NCBI RefSeq assembly: GCF_025148785.1
Contig: NZ_CP102271.1
Coordinates: 1,543,972-1,607,971 of the forward strand
Direction: 5' to 3'
Length of the DNA: 64,000 nt
Source: Catenibacterium mitsuokai
GTDB taxonomy: Bacteria > Bacillota_I > Bacilli_A > Erysipelotrichales > Coprobacillaceae
How positions within the stretch are numbered: position 1 is the first letter of the stretch; each line of letters starts with the position of its first letter. Under the pieces are notes generated by a model, which was not told the origin of the DNA, ran no database searches, and saw nothing but the letters and a program-made list of their open reading frames with translations. Below are positions 24,941 to 34,668 of this stretch, piece by piece. Position numbers and translations under genes: made by a program.

Positions 24941-25587
24941 CCTGACCACACTCCATCTGATGACTTAGCATATATTCTTATGAGATATTCTCCATCTCCA
25001 TTTAACAACTCTGTGTCTAATACACTAACTATTCCTGTTTCTCCAGTTTTTAGATTCGTTCCACTTTCAACGAGTAACCCTATTCCTCTTCCGGATGCTT
25101 CGCCTTCACGAGTAGCACGAGCCTCCCATTCAGATACATCAATATCACAATGAAATCTACAGATACACTCGTTGATACCTAATACTCTAGATATTCGATA
25201 TTTATCAATACTATCAATTGTTACGATAGGTGCCTCAGCAAGTCTATAAGTGACTGTGATAAGTCCTTCAGTAAGCCATACATTACCAACAGCGGCCCAC
25301 GATGCTCCCCACGCATCACATTCGACCGAGCCATCAAGTGAAGTGCCTAAATCAATAGTTACGCTGGCAGTCTTCTTGTATTGTGTCCCACTATTTATGG
25401 TGAATCTGACTGCATTGGCATAAGTATATGAACAGTTGAATATTCCTGAGAATTTAACATTGACGACTATCGCATTTGATGGCAGAGAAGGAATAGTCCA
25501 TGTAACTTTCTCTATATTGTGTCCACTACCTGAAATATGGATTTTAGACATTGTGGCTTCTGCCGTTACTGTATATTCCTGTGCCAT
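24937..25587 (-). CDS. Ig-like/fibre protein of the tail adhesion region
   Basis: A 216-residue secretion-signal-free beta-rich protein starting MAQEYTVTAEATMSKIHISG. Its C-terminal segment LLNGDGEYLIRIYAKSSDGV parallels the end of the next upstream protein (ASSGDGEKIIKVFVKNAHGT), so the two share a terminal Ig-like module. It is probably an exposed tail or receptor-binding component. ATG 25587 is chosen because it lies 2 bases after the upstream stop. Confidence 0.6.
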   Translation of the reverse strand: MAQEYTVTAEATMSKIHISGSGHNIEKVTWTIPSLPSNAIVVNVKFSGIFNCSYTYANAVRFTINSGTQYKKTASVTIDLGTSLDGSVECDAWGASWAAVGNVWLTEGLITVTYRLAEAPIVTIDSIDKYRISRVLGINECICRFHCDIDVSEWEARATREGEASGRGIGLLVESGTNLKTGETGIVSVLDTELLNGDGEYLIRIYAKSSDGVWSG

Positions 25588-25589
25588 AA

Positions 25590-26249
25590 TTAAGCCACTG
25601 ACCAAGTGCCGTGTGCGTTCTTAACGAATACCTTGATGATCTTCTCACCATCTCCACTTGAAGCAGCTTCGAGGTCTTTGCCATAAATCTTGCAAGAGAT
25701 TGCTGTGCTAGCCTTAAACGTTCCAGTTGCACTCATATTAGTAGAGCCATTTGCAGAACCAATAAGAACACCAGAATCATGCAATGAAGACTTAGAAGGA
25801 ACAACTTTGACCTTATATTCTGTAAATGCAACATCAGAAGTAAAACTGAATGTAGCTACGTTTTTAGGTGCTGTCTTAGAGATTCTTGATACGTCTGGTC
25901 CGATAATAGTGACTGCTGGTACTGATGTATCTAATGTGATAGTAGCAGATGCTGATGCTGTCTCATTGTAAACATCATCACGTACTTTTACGTAAACTGT
26001 CTTGAGTCCATCATTGTTTAATAAAGTGATGCTCTTGGAAGTTGCAAAAGTCTCCCAGGAAGCATCTGATTCTTTCTCAGCACCGTTGATGCCCCACACC
26101 TTCATCTGATATCCTGATGTGGATGTATCAGATACTGAGATGCTTAAAGTAACATTCTTAGATGTAGTGTATTGTGATCCATTGTTTAGCTTGACAGTCA
26201 GTCCCTGGGGAGCGAGTGTATCTAATACAAGATTAAAATAACTTGCCAT
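25590..26249 (-). CDS. Ig-like domain phage protein
   Basis: A 219-residue protein with two Ig-like repeats: residues ~10-110 (APQGLTVKLNNGSQYTTSKN, then LKTVYVKVRDDVYNETASAS) and a second from ~110 ending in IIKVFVKNAHGTWSVA. Such domains decorate capsids and tails and bind carbohydrate weakly. It lies downstream of the holin, an unusual place for structural genes. Confidence 0.7.
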   Translation of the reverse strand: MASYFNLVLDTLAPQGLTVKLNNGSQYTTSKNVTLSISVSDTSTSGYQMKVWGINGAEKESDASWETFATSKSITLLNNDGLKTVYVKVRDDVYNETASASATITLDTSVPAVTIIGPDVSRISKTAPKNVATFSFTSDVAFTEYKVKVVPSKSSLHDSGVLIGSANGSTNMSATGTFKASTAISCKIYGKDLEAASSGDGEKIIKVFVKNAHGTWSVA

Positions 26250-26251
26250 GT

Positions 26252-26506
26252 TTATCCCTCCGCTTTAATACATCTATTTTCTAATTTATGGTAGGCATCA
26301 AAGTATAATTCTTTTTTGTCTCCATTATAAGTCACTTCAAAATACATACCGTCTGGCAGAGTAGTTGACAAAAGAGCCTTGTTATTCTGAAGTGTCTTAC
26401 ACACCCATACCACATACACATCATACTCCTGTGGCTCTTCTAGATGTTCATCTGTATATCTTCTTACTTCTTCAACTGCAATCTTTAAAAATTCATCGTT
26501 GCCCAT
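26252..26506 (-). CDS. DUF6275-like small phage protein
   Basis: An 84-residue acidic protein (FLKIAVEEVRRYTDEHL, VYVVWVCKTLQNNKALLSTT, YFEVTYNGDKKELYFDAYHK) of the type regularly found next to holin genes in Bacillota phages. Its start overlaps the holin stop. The function is unknown. Confidence 0.7.
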   Translation of the reverse strand: MGNDEFLKIAVEEVRRYTDEHLEEPQEYDVYVVWVCKTLQNNKALLSTTLPDGMYFEVTYNGDKKELYFDAYHKLENRCIKAEG

Positions 26507-26967
26507 TATTCTTCTCCTTTTTTAATGGCATTTTCAGCCACTTCTAAACCTTTTGTAAGTACGGATGGTACGTTATCCCCTGCCTCAACGAAATTTTCAA
26601 GAATACTGCGTAACTCATTGATAATGAGAGATGCCAAAGTAAACCACCCAATATAGGCAGTAACCGCCAAGTCAATGCCTATAGTCTTACCAATTTCAAT
26701 GAAGATAGCGGAAGCCAAGAATGCAACTAAAACCATTAACCAATAGCCTAGTTTCTTCCACACTCCTCGCACTCCCTTGGCGCTGTTGTCTTTGCCTGTC
26801 AATCTTGATTTTCTAACTCCTGTAATGTAGTCGATAATATTCAAGATTAAAAAACCAATAAATAAAAACCAGTGCGTACCTAATGCAGCGGTTAACACTG
26901 CTACAATAGTGCCCCCTACTGCATTAAGAGTGTCCATATATTTTAGCGATGTGTCGTATAATTTCAT
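26506..26967 (-). CDS. Phage holin, phi105/toxin-secretion type (PF05105)
   Basis: A 153-residue membrane protein. It forms the membrane lesion that lets the amidase reach the wall. Three hydrophobic segments are visible, with the family motif LNIIDYITGVRKSRLTGKDN near residue 40 and KKLGYWLMVLVAFLASAIFI after it. The end is charged. It is separated from the endolysin by six genes rather than being adjacent. Confidence 0.9.
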   Translation of the reverse strand: MKLYDTSLKYMDTLNAVGGTIVAVLTAALGTHWFLFIGFLILNIIDYITGVRKSRLTGKDNSAKGVRGVWKKLGYWLMVLVAFLASAIFIEIGKTIGIDLAVTAYIGWFTLASLIINELRSILENFVEAGDNVPSVLTKGLEVAENAIKKGEE

Positions 26968-26982
26968 TTTATTACCTCTTTA

Positions 26983-28125
26983 TTACATATTTTCTGCAAT
27001 GATCCATGCATCTAGCTGAATTTGAGTGATGTTCGAATAACTCTGATAATTGTTGTGAGCAGAGTTACACTGCTTAAATTGCATATATAATTCATTATTG
27101 TTAGTAACGTTGAATTTGACAGGAACGTCAAAGAATCCACCGTTAGCCTGTATGATTGCATTAGCATCCGTATACCCCATATTAGGAGCTCGCCAAGGGA
27201 AAGCATCACCAATACGAGGACTATATAATTTGAACCCATTTATTCCATTGGAGTTAAGATTCTTAACCGATGAATTAAACATAATTCTATAGATATTAAT
27301 ATCACCTAAGCACTGTCCGTACATAGTACCTGTAAATGTGCCACCATTTAAACTTACGCTTAACTGTCTCTTATCAATCGCACTGCTACCTGTACCTAGA
27401 ATATATCCTTTTAGATACTCAGCAATGTTTTCTAATCCCCATTCATTTGGGTGAATCCCGTCAGAACTCATCATGTTTTCAAAAGACAGAATGTTCTCAG
27501 CACCTGGAACTAACATAAAAGGCTGATTTGTATAGCACGCTTTTGTTATGTATGCAGGCATCAATTTATATCTTAATGCAAATTGGTTATTTCTGTTTTT
27601 GAACGCGACTCCAAAAGGTGCAAAATGAACAACTGCATTTGGATATGTACTCTGTACATATGATATCACTGTATCGATGTTGGATTTAACAGTGTCTGCT
27701 TTATCGCCATATGCCAGCTCGTTATAGCCACCACCAATCAATATATCAGTTACCATCTTTTTATTGCTCACCTGAACACCTTTAAGTAGAGTCAGATAGT
27801 TATTGGATGGATTAGAAAAGGATGCACCACCTTTATGATTGATATAGATGTTGGCTGCAGAGAAGTGGCAATTCACTAACTTATTCTTGAGTCTGTCGCA
27901 CCAACCCGTGGCATTTCCATCAGGAGTATAACCATCTCCATAACTGTCACCAATGAAAATCAGTTTTCTTTTGCTTCTGTTTTCTAGATTCATCTTAGTT
28001 CCTACCACCCTTTTCCCATCTCCCGAATAGGCAATCAGCCCTTCTTCAATATTATCATCAGTTACTGTACTGTCTGATATATCAATCAATGTCTTTCCGT
28101 TATATATGACCTTGTTGATGCTCAT
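26983..28125 (-). CDS. Tail-associated SGNH/GDSL esterase-like protein
   Basis: 380 residues. The first ~45 (INKVIYNGKTLIDISD) repeat the start of the next upstream protein. Residues ~50-250 form an SGNH hydrolase: IFIGDSYGDG holds the serine, IGGGYNEL is the Asn block, and DGIHPNEWGLENIAEYL holds the Asp-His. The C-terminal ~110 residues are a beta-rich domain. It is probably a receptor-binding protein that deacylates or trims surface glycans. Confidence 0.8.
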   Translation of the reverse strand: MSINKVIYNGKTLIDISDSTVTDDNIEEGLIAYSGDGKRVVGTKMNLENRSKRKLIFIGDSYGDGYTPDGNATGWCDRLKNKLVNCHFSAANIYINHKGGASFSNPSNNYLTLLKGVQVSNKKMVTDILIGGGYNELAYGDKADTVKSNIDTVISYVQSTYPNAVVHFAPFGVAFKNRNNQFALRYKLMPAYITKACYTNQPFMLVPGAENILSFENMMSSDGIHPNEWGLENIAEYLKGYILGTGSSAIDKRQLSVSLNGGTFTGTMYGQCLGDINIYRIMFNSSVKNLNSNGINGFKLYSPRIGDAFPWRAPNMGYTDANAIIQANGGFFDVPVKFNVTNNNELYMQFKQCNSAHNNYQSYSNITQIQLDAWIIAENM

Positions 28126-28135
28126 ATAAACACTC

Positions 28136-28723
28136 CTATGCGATTGTTACTGTAGTTCCGCCAGCAGAGTTCTCACTTTCTGCGTATGGAATCGGATTAA
28201 CAGTAACCTGTGATAAATAGTTATATCCTGTATCAGGCATGATTGTTTGCGCAGTTGTACTAGGTATCACTGTCTTCTGCTGAGGTTTAGCACCTTCTGT
28301 TCCCGACATAGTACCTTTGATGCCTAGGATTGTTACTCCATCACGAATATTCGTAGGAATAAGTTTAGCCTGTTCAGCAGTCGCAATCTGAACATTACCA
28401 GAACCATCGTGAAACCCCTGGGGAATCGTGTATACCTGTGCCTTGGTTGTGATGCTTCCTTTAACAGAACCATTGTTCTTCATGGTACCTGTTAATTTAG
28501 TGCCTCTTGCATACGCAGTCTTTCCAGCTAGCATTTCAGCGACTGCCACAGTCGCATCACCAGAATCTACATCAAATGTACAAGTCCCTGTGACTGTGGC
28601 ACCTGTCTTATCGTGGAACGTCAAATCCTTCAATACTTTGTCTGCTGTCGCAGTGTCACCTGTCAAGTCGATTAATGTCTTGCCACCATAGACGACCTTA
28701 TTTATATGTTTAGTTTCTGCCAT
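28136..28723 (-). CDS. Phage tail/baseplate fibre protein
   Basis: 195 residues, Thr/Gly/Val-rich. It opens INKVVYGGKTLIDLTGDT, followed by a TGTCTFDVDSGDAT-type repeat and a GTKLTGTM motif seen in many Bacillota tail-fibre proteins. The N-terminal module is duplicated in the adjacent SGNH protein, suggesting a shared baseplate-attachment domain. Confidence 0.7.
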   Translation of the reverse strand: MAETKHINKVVYGGKTLIDLTGDTATADKVLKDLTFHDKTGATVTGTCTFDVDSGDATVAVAEMLAGKTAYARGTKLTGTMKNNGSVKGSITTKAQVYTIPQGFHDGSGNVQIATAEQAKLIPTNIRDGVTILGIKGTMSGTEGAKPQQKTVIPSTTAQTIMPDTGYNYLSQVTVNPIPYAESENSAGGTTVTIA

Positions 28724-28724
28724 G

Positions 28725-29027
28725 TTATAATTCCTTTCCTATGTATACTGTATTACCCCCTTCATCGTTACTAGTCTCGAAGAAGGGGATTGCGCTAATA
28801 ACCACATTTTTTTTCATTAGCTTATCTTTAGTATCTAGTTGTTGTTGTTTGATTGCTGGAACAACCTCATACTCTCCTAAATAAGCATCATAACTTTTGT
28901 CAACTTCAAAAAAATCATCATAATGGAATTTGAAGCCGTTTTCCATATCATGAACCTTAAACTTAAAAGATGCGTCATTAGTATGAAATTTTAACCTGAA
29001 TCGAATATCATTAGACCTAAATTGCAC
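28725..29027 (-). CDS. Small baseplate-region protein
   Basis: A 100-residue protein with a GTG start 9 bases after a GGAG-type site. It opens with alternating charged strands (RFRLKFHTNDASFKFKVHD), and its C-terminus, AIPFFETSNDEGGNTVYIG, resembles that of the 195-residue fibre protein. A tail-tip role is inferred from location. Confidence 0.6.
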   Translation of the reverse strand: MQFRSNDIRFRLKFHTNDASFKFKVHDMENGFKFHYDDFFEVDKSYDAYLGEYEVVPAIKQQQLDTKDKLMKKNVVISAIPFFETSNDEGGNTVYIGKEL

Positions 29028-29028
29028 A

Positions 29029-29328
29029 TCAGATCACTCCATCTTTTAAAATCTTATCAACATATATTTTAATGATATCTGATGCGATAGCTTCACCATC
29101 TCTTGTAATTCCTCTCACCTGTGCTTCTGCCTGTAGATTCTCTTTTAATTTAAGAGTTTCTTCCTGCGTAAGGTGTATTTTTATCTGTCTTCCTTCAAGC
29201 CCTTCACATTCAATTTTTTTATTAAGCATAATTCGCTCATTTTGAGCAATCGTGAAATAAGCGTAAGAAAGTGTAGATATATCAAAAGGAAACTCACATG
29301 TTATTGTTGGTGATGTACCTCTAATCAT
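29029..29328 (-). CDS. BppU-like baseplate protein N-terminal domain
   Basis: A 99-residue beta protein starting MIRGTSPTITCEFPFDISTL. LSYAYFTIAQN and IKIHLTQEETLKLKE match the pattern of the N-terminal domain of upper baseplate proteins. ATG 29328 is preferred because AGGAGG lies 8 nt upstream; two further in-frame starts lie within 9 nt. Confidence 0.65.
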   Translation of the reverse strand: MIRGTSPTITCEFPFDISTLSYAYFTIAQNERIMLNKKIECEGLEGRQIKIHLTQEETLKLKENLQAEAQVRGITRDGEAIASDIIKIYVDKILKDGVI

Positions 29329-29340
29329 ATGCATCACCTC

Positions 29341-30174
29341 CTATCTGAGCATCATATGGCTGCCAGAGAGCCATGTTCCTTTAGAAACAGTGCAATTCTT
29401 CATAGAGAATACACTGAAACCGTTTTTGTTTCTATCATACTTGAACATGATTGGGCAGTCTGGACTAACAGAAATATCAAACATGAAAGCTGTATGGGTT
29501 TTAAGAACATTTTTCATTGTAGAATCATTTCCGAATTTTTCTCCATCGGCGCCACCAGTCATGTTCCATGCAGTGGTGAGTGTGCCGTACCAATAGAATT
29601 CTATATAAGTGTCATTCCATTTAGCCTCTAACGTAATACCATTCTTGACATCGAGAACATCATGCCCATAGAGTTTTGTTCCGCTTTCTTGTGTATTGAC
29701 CTTATCAATAAGTTCTCTCATACTCATATATTCCTGACATTTACGCTCAACAGATGTGATATTTAATCCATCTAGATGCACCGCATATAATACTAAGTCT
29801 CTTGTGCCTGTACCGCTGTATATGTCGGTCTGATTGTATGATGGTTCTGCTCCACCTGCTGACCCTTTAATAACTGTAAGAGTATGAGTCTCTTTTGTGC
29901 CTGTGGTTGTAAATCTTGCTACAATCAAGTCAGTTCTCTTCACTCCACTTGTACCATTTTCAATGCGTACCGTTTCGCTCCCAACGATTCTCATAAAACG
30001 GCCATAGTTGCACAGGATGCCGTCATTAATCTTGATTTCATTGTTGGAAACAATTTCAGCCGTCATTCTGCTTCCTGCGTGTAAAATGCCCTGAAAGTCA
30101 TATAACGCTAGATACATATATCCATGCAGTTCGGCACTGACTTCAGCATCTGTAATATTAATGTTCTTTATCAC
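29341..30174 (-). CDS. Phage tail/baseplate protein
   Basis: A 277-residue protein. Its N-terminal part (FQGILHAGSRMTAEIVSNNE, INDGILCNYGRFMRI, SVERKCQEYMSMRELID) is typical of the receptor-binding or baseplate components in clostridial-type siphophages. The C-terminal half is beta-rich. The start is GTG in a GTGA overlap with the preceding gene. Confidence 0.7.
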   Translation of the reverse strand: MIKNINITDAEVSAELHGYMYLALYDFQGILHAGSRMTAEIVSNNEIKINDGILCNYGRFMRIVGSETVRIENGTSGVKRTDLIVARFTTTGTKETHTLTVIKGSAGGAEPSYNQTDIYSGTGTRDLVLYAVHLDGLNITSVERKCQEYMSMRELIDKVNTQESGTKLYGHDVLDVKNGITLEAKWNDTYIEFYWYGTLTTAWNMTGGADGEKFGNDSTMKNVLKTHTAFMFDISVSPDCPIMFKYDRNKNGFSVFSMKNCTVSKGTWLSGSHMMLR

Positions 30175-31160
30175 TTCGCATCACCTACCTTGTAAGAAAT
30201 TGAAATATCATCATCACTAATCTTGATTATTTTTTGAGTTATCGGCTCCTTGAACGATATGCCTGTAATATTTTCTTTTGCTCCAACGATGTCAAAAAGT
30301 TCTGCATCATCAGCATCAAAAGAGATTTCTAATGTGTCGCTCTCGTTTGCTTCTGCTACCTTCTCGGTCGCATTCTTGATTAATTCATCACGTTTTTCAA
30401 CATTTACATCCTCATGTTTGTATGTCTTCCTGTTGAGCCCTGCATAAGTATCATTGGATTCTGACCATGATCCATCAGACTGTAGATACAAGTTAATTCT
30501 TAATCTATTCAGGAGTTCACCTTTTCCCAGACATAAAATATGATTATATGGCTTAGATTCGGTCTTTACTGTCATATCTATCTGATAGTCATTGTCATAC
30601 TGTAGCGTGTTGCTTAAATCGTTGATTTTTTCGGCATATAGATGGATTTTCCCATCAACACGATGCCTAATGCATAATCTCGCATTACTAGCGCCTAACG
30701 CTTTCTCTAAGGCTTGTAAAAGATTTATATCTCTTACATCATATTTAACGTTGATATTGCTAGCGCCCACATTATCGACTGTATAGAGACTATCGAACCT
30801 GTCACCAATGAGAGTATTGATGCATGTGTTAGCTTCACCATTTAAAGTTAAATATGCACTTCCTGCTGGTGGTTGTACATATTCCTTTTCTAGCAGTCCT
30901 CGAAATGTAGGACCTATCAAAGTGATAGTGTTATCTGACGTATTAATCTTCAATCTCTGGATTACTCCACCAATTTCAGTGTTCTCCTTATAGAAAAGAG
31001 ACCCCACAGTAAACAAAGGGTCTCTATCTTCCAAGGATAATGTCAATTCAAAATCGTTCTTACTTACATCATACTTTCCTATCTCAATGTCAGCATCAAA
31101 ATGAGTGAGGTATCCTAATTCGTTATAGTTAGCATCTGTATAGATATATTCTAATCCCAC
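30171..31160 (-). CDS. Gp37-like tail-tip protein (siphovirus ReqiPepy6 Gp37 type)
   Basis: 329 residues. The N-terminal GYLTHFDADIEIGKYDVSKN, then VIQRLKINTSDNTITLIGPT, then LQALEKALGASNARL match the Gp37-like family (PF14594), which sits between the Dit protein and fibres in the tail tip. It overlaps its neighbours on both sides. The start is GTG. Confidence 0.82.
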   Translation of the reverse strand: MGLEYIYTDANYNELGYLTHFDADIEIGKYDVSKNDFELTLSLEDRDPLFTVGSLFYKENTEIGGVIQRLKINTSDNTITLIGPTFRGLLEKEYVQPPAGSAYLTLNGEANTCINTLIGDRFDSLYTVDNVGASNINVKYDVRDINLLQALEKALGASNARLCIRHRVDGKIHLYAEKINDLSNTLQYDNDYQIDMTVKTESKPYNHILCLGKGELLNRLRINLYLQSDGSWSESNDTYAGLNRKTYKHEDVNVEKRDELIKNATEKVAEANESDTLEISFDADDAELFDIVGAKENITGISFKEPITQKIIKISDDDISISYKVGDAK

Positions 31161-31966
31161 CTAGGCTCACCTCTTCTTTCAATCAAGACTATGTCAACTT
31201 TTTCAACTCCAACTGTAGTTATGTCAAATGAGCCTTGAGGTATCTTCTTAAAAGCATCATATGACTTGTTACGACTGTTGAATATATTAGACTGCACTCC
31301 ATTAGAAGAATATTTTGTGATAGTCTTCTTGAACGTGTCAATCTCTGCATATTCTTCAGCGTTCAAGGTCACGTATAACTGATAAGTGTTGTCACTGATA
31401 TTAATAATAGGATTCGTACATCTTCCATATATTCGCATGATCATGTCTGTATCAGTAAATGATTCATTTACAATGTTGACCGTCTTCGGTACTGAATAAG
31501 TAAAAGGATATGCAAAAGGATACTTTGTAACAGTTCTCGAACTGCTAGAACTGAAGTCAGCGGTGTAGGTTGTCTCTTTAATCCAATAAGAGTCGTCTGT
31601 AGTGATTTCAACACTTAAATATAAGAGTCTCTTATCAATTAGATATTTGCTTTTAGTGGACTTGATTGCATAGCAATAATATTTATAACCATTGATTTCA
31701 AAATATCCTTTCTCTTTTTTAAGTATGTCTATTTCAAAATGCTCATAAAATTGGTTTTTAATCTCATTGGCTTTCTGCTGATCAACAAGGAAAACAAAAG
31801 GAATTGTCTTAGTGACAACCCCTTTATAAAATCCTGTAATCCTATTGTTATTCGTTTTAACGCTCCACTCAAAATCACGTAAATCACTATAATTTGCAAA
31901 GATACCAAGAGAAGTAAAGTCTAGTGTTTCATTGTTTGAATTTGTATGTTTAATTTTATCCAGCAT
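31151..31966 (-). CDS. Distal tail (Dit)-like protein
   Basis: A 271-residue protein directly after the tape measure gene. That position and a two-part architecture (strand-rich N-terminal ring domain, then a galectin-like C-terminal part) fit the distal tail hub. The sequence GFYKGVVTKTIPFVFLVDQQ is consistent. The family call rests on position more than on sequence. Confidence 0.72.
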   Translation of the reverse strand: MLDKIKHTNSNNETLDFTSLGIFANYSDLRDFEWSVKTNNNRITGFYKGVVTKTIPFVFLVDQQKANEIKNQFYEHFEIDILKKEKGYFEINGYKYYCYAIKSTKSKYLIDKRLLYLSVEITTDDSYWIKETTYTADFSSSSSRTVTKYPFAYPFTYSVPKTVNIVNESFTDTDMIMRIYGRCTNPIINISDNTYQLYVTLNAEEYAEIDTFKKTITKYSSNGVQSNIFNSRNKSYDAFKKIPQGSFDITTVGVEKVDIVLIERRGEPRWD

Positions 31967-34647
31967 ATTTTCTCACTATCCTTCCTACTTCTCTGCCATC
32001 TAACATAACAACAAAAGAGCCATCATTTAAAGCTTTTACGATAATATCGTGCATTCTATCTTCATCACTTAATAAGGCAATGATTCTATGCAATGCGTCT
32101 AGGATTTCATCAGCCCTATTGTTAGATGCCTGATTAATCATCTTCATTAATGTGTCTCTACCAGCAATAACTTCAGCGCCTGCTTCTCCAGCACCTAGCA
32201 TCTGACCGTTAGACATTCCAAAAATGGTTGGAGCGTCTAAAATCATTGGGTTATCCATAGCCTGCGCATACCACTTAATACCAAGCGATGGGATTTTACC
32301 TTTTAGTAAGTCCCCAACATTCCAACCATTAGGCTTGATATTAAAATGAGGCAATGGGATATGTGGCCATGAAATTTTAAAATTAAAGAATCCTTTAATC
32401 TTGCTTATGATGGCTTTCACAAAGTTAGCAGCAGCACTCATTGGAGACATAATCGCATTCTTTATGCCGTTCCATATACTTGAGGCATGTGACTTAATAA
32501 AGTTAAATCCTACTCTAACACCATTCTGTAATTCTCCTATGATTGCTAAAACCTTGGTCTTAGCGCTAAAAATAGGACTTTGAATTACGTTCTTAATGTT
32601 ATTGAAAATGCTTGATACATGACTTTTTAGGCTGTTAAATAAGTTCTTTGCTGAACTAGTAAGAGATTCTCCCATGCTGGTAATGCCTTTCTTAATTCCT
32701 TTGATAAGCCCTTCCCCTAGGTTCCACCAATTGATAGCGTTCCACACAGCAAAAATGGCATAGATAATTTTAGGGATATTCGCGATTAATGAAGGAATTG
32801 CCATTACTAATCCTTTAATGATTTCAGCAATAATCTTAATTCCCCACACAAAAATAGTTTGTGCACTGTTAGAAAATGCATCTGCTAGATTAGAGATGAT
32901 TGTTGGCACTTTAGATATCAATGTAGGAAGTGAACTCATTAATCCTTGAACTAAATAAAAGATTAATTTCATTCCGACACCTACTAGAATAGGAAGATTA
33001 GTTAATATCGCCTGTGATAACTGAATTAGAATATCAAGAAATCTCGACAAGAACGAAGGCATATTTGAAGATATAGAACTTCCTAAACTGTCAATTATTT
33101 TCGCACCTATCTGAACAATAATAGGAAGACTGTTTACGATAGCGTTGATAAGTGACGTTATCATCTCTATCCCTTTTGCAGCTATTGAAGGCTTCCCGCT
33201 GTCAATAGATTTTAGGAAACCATCTACTATATTCGCATTTCCTTTCAAGAATTGAGGAATCTTATTGAATATATCTGTTAATTCTGAAAAAATCGGTTCC
33301 AATATTCCTGGGAGCGCACCGATTAGCCCAGCCACTAAATTAATAGCTGCAAGAATTAATGATGGTGCTAAATCAATGATCGTATTCATTAATTGCGGAG
33401 TTATCTGTATCAATGCATCAGGAAGCGCATTAAATACCTCTTTGATTTTTGGAGTCACATTTTTGGCAAGAATTCCCAAACTATTAGTAAATTCACTAAT
33501 AAGCGGTCCGACTGCCTGTTTAGGGTCTGCTAGACCTGTTAAAAGGTTATCCCATGACGCTTTAGTCATCTTCATCGCGCCGTCGATGGTTTTCATCGCT
33601 TCTTCGCCAGTAGTACCAGTTATTCCGAGTTTGCCTTGAATAGCGTTAATTGCTTTGTATACATCACTTAAATTATTAATATCATAATGTATACCTGTCA
33701 GTTTTTCGGCGTCCTGTAAAAGTCGCTCCATCTCTGACTTAGTACCACCGTATCCCAATTTTAAATTCCTTTGTATTCATGTAAGGTCGTTAATCTTACA
33801 TCGTTCTCTTATGAACTGCTTTATATCACTATAAAGAGTAGACTATCTCTTGAACGATATAATCGTTCCCTCGCACTTCCAATCACTTGATTGTACTCTA
33901 CTCACTTTCATAACATTTATTATGTGCTTTCGATAGTCGTTACACCTTACTATTTCTAGTCTTGGCACGGTATTGTCTTTTCTAAGAGTTCCACCGTTTT
34001 CACGAGGTTTTAGTTGAACTATTTTGTTAATCCAACATTGTGTAGTTCTGCTTTGAGAACCCCTGATAAGCGTTTTGGATATCTTCCATATTGGTACCCA
34101 TCTTATTCGCATTATCAGCCATATCAATAACAGCCATATTAGCAACCTTAGCCGCTTCTGTCTCATTGGCTGTTGATTGCTTTAATGCTGCAGCAAAAGA
34201 AGTAATAGTGTTCATATAATCATTCGCACTCATTCCAGCCGTCTTATATGCTACTTTTGCATTATTCATAACGTCCGTCTGTGCCTGTATTAACTGATCA
34301 TATTTTCCTTTCGCTTGTCCGACAGTCTCGCCGATTGATTTAGCGTACTTCTTTAGGCTCATGCCCTGAGCACCGAATAAGGTTTCGACACCACCAACTA
34401 ACTGCTCATATTCAGAGTAAGAAGATACAGCGAACTTTGTGATAGTCCCTATTGCAGCACCCGCTGCAGCAACTCCCTTGACCGCTAGCTTCCCAACTTT
34501 AGAAGCAATCTCACCTGTCTTGTTTACAGCTTTTTCAATCTTGCTAGATTCTTCTTTTGCTGTGTTAGTTGTATCTTTTAAATCCTTCTTTGTCTTATCG
34601 ACACCTTTTAGACCGACAATACCAAAGAGTTTAAATAATTCTAACAT
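31956..34647 (-). CDS. Tape measure protein, two exons separated by a group I intron
   Basis: Tail-length ruler and assembly scaffold. Exon 1 is 34647-34030 (206 codons) and exon 2 is 33767-31956; the spliced protein has 809 residues. Exon 1 ends NYTMLD just before an in-frame TAA that belongs to the intron. Exon 2 resumes NLKLGYGGTKSEMERLL, restoring the conserved tape-measure block MLDNLKLGYGGTK. The N-terminus has a KLFGIVGLKGVDKTKKDLKD coiled region. Exon 2 carries many hydrophobic segments and ends with a soluble tail. Unspliced mRNA gives only the truncated 206-residue product. Confidence 0.93.
33768..34029 (-). ncRNA. Self-splicing group I intron, td-like, no ORF
   Basis: A 262-nt intron. 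The 5' splice site follows GTTGGAT. The internal guide GTTCAAC (34019-34013) pairs with all seven exon bases, ending in the obligatory U-G pair. P7 is formed by GACTATC (33938-33932) and GATAGTC (33847-33841). The sequences GACAATACCGTGCCAAG and GTAAGATTAACGACCTTA closely match the core of the T4 td intron. The last intron base is G (33768). There is no room for a homing endonuclease. Confidence 0.93.
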
Positions 34648-34668
34648 TTATTTCCCCCTCTCTTTTTC

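Noticed and set aside
24353-26249. Diversity-generating retroelement for the tail fibres
   Set aside because: No reverse transcriptase and no template/variable repeat pair were seen. The repeated modules are protein-domain duplications.
33843-34166. Open frame of 107 codons across the exon 1/intron boundary
   Set aside because: It is in another frame of the tape measure exon and the group I intron. The intron's secondary structure and splice sites explain the sequence, and the frame lacks a ribosome site and resembles no homing endonuclease.
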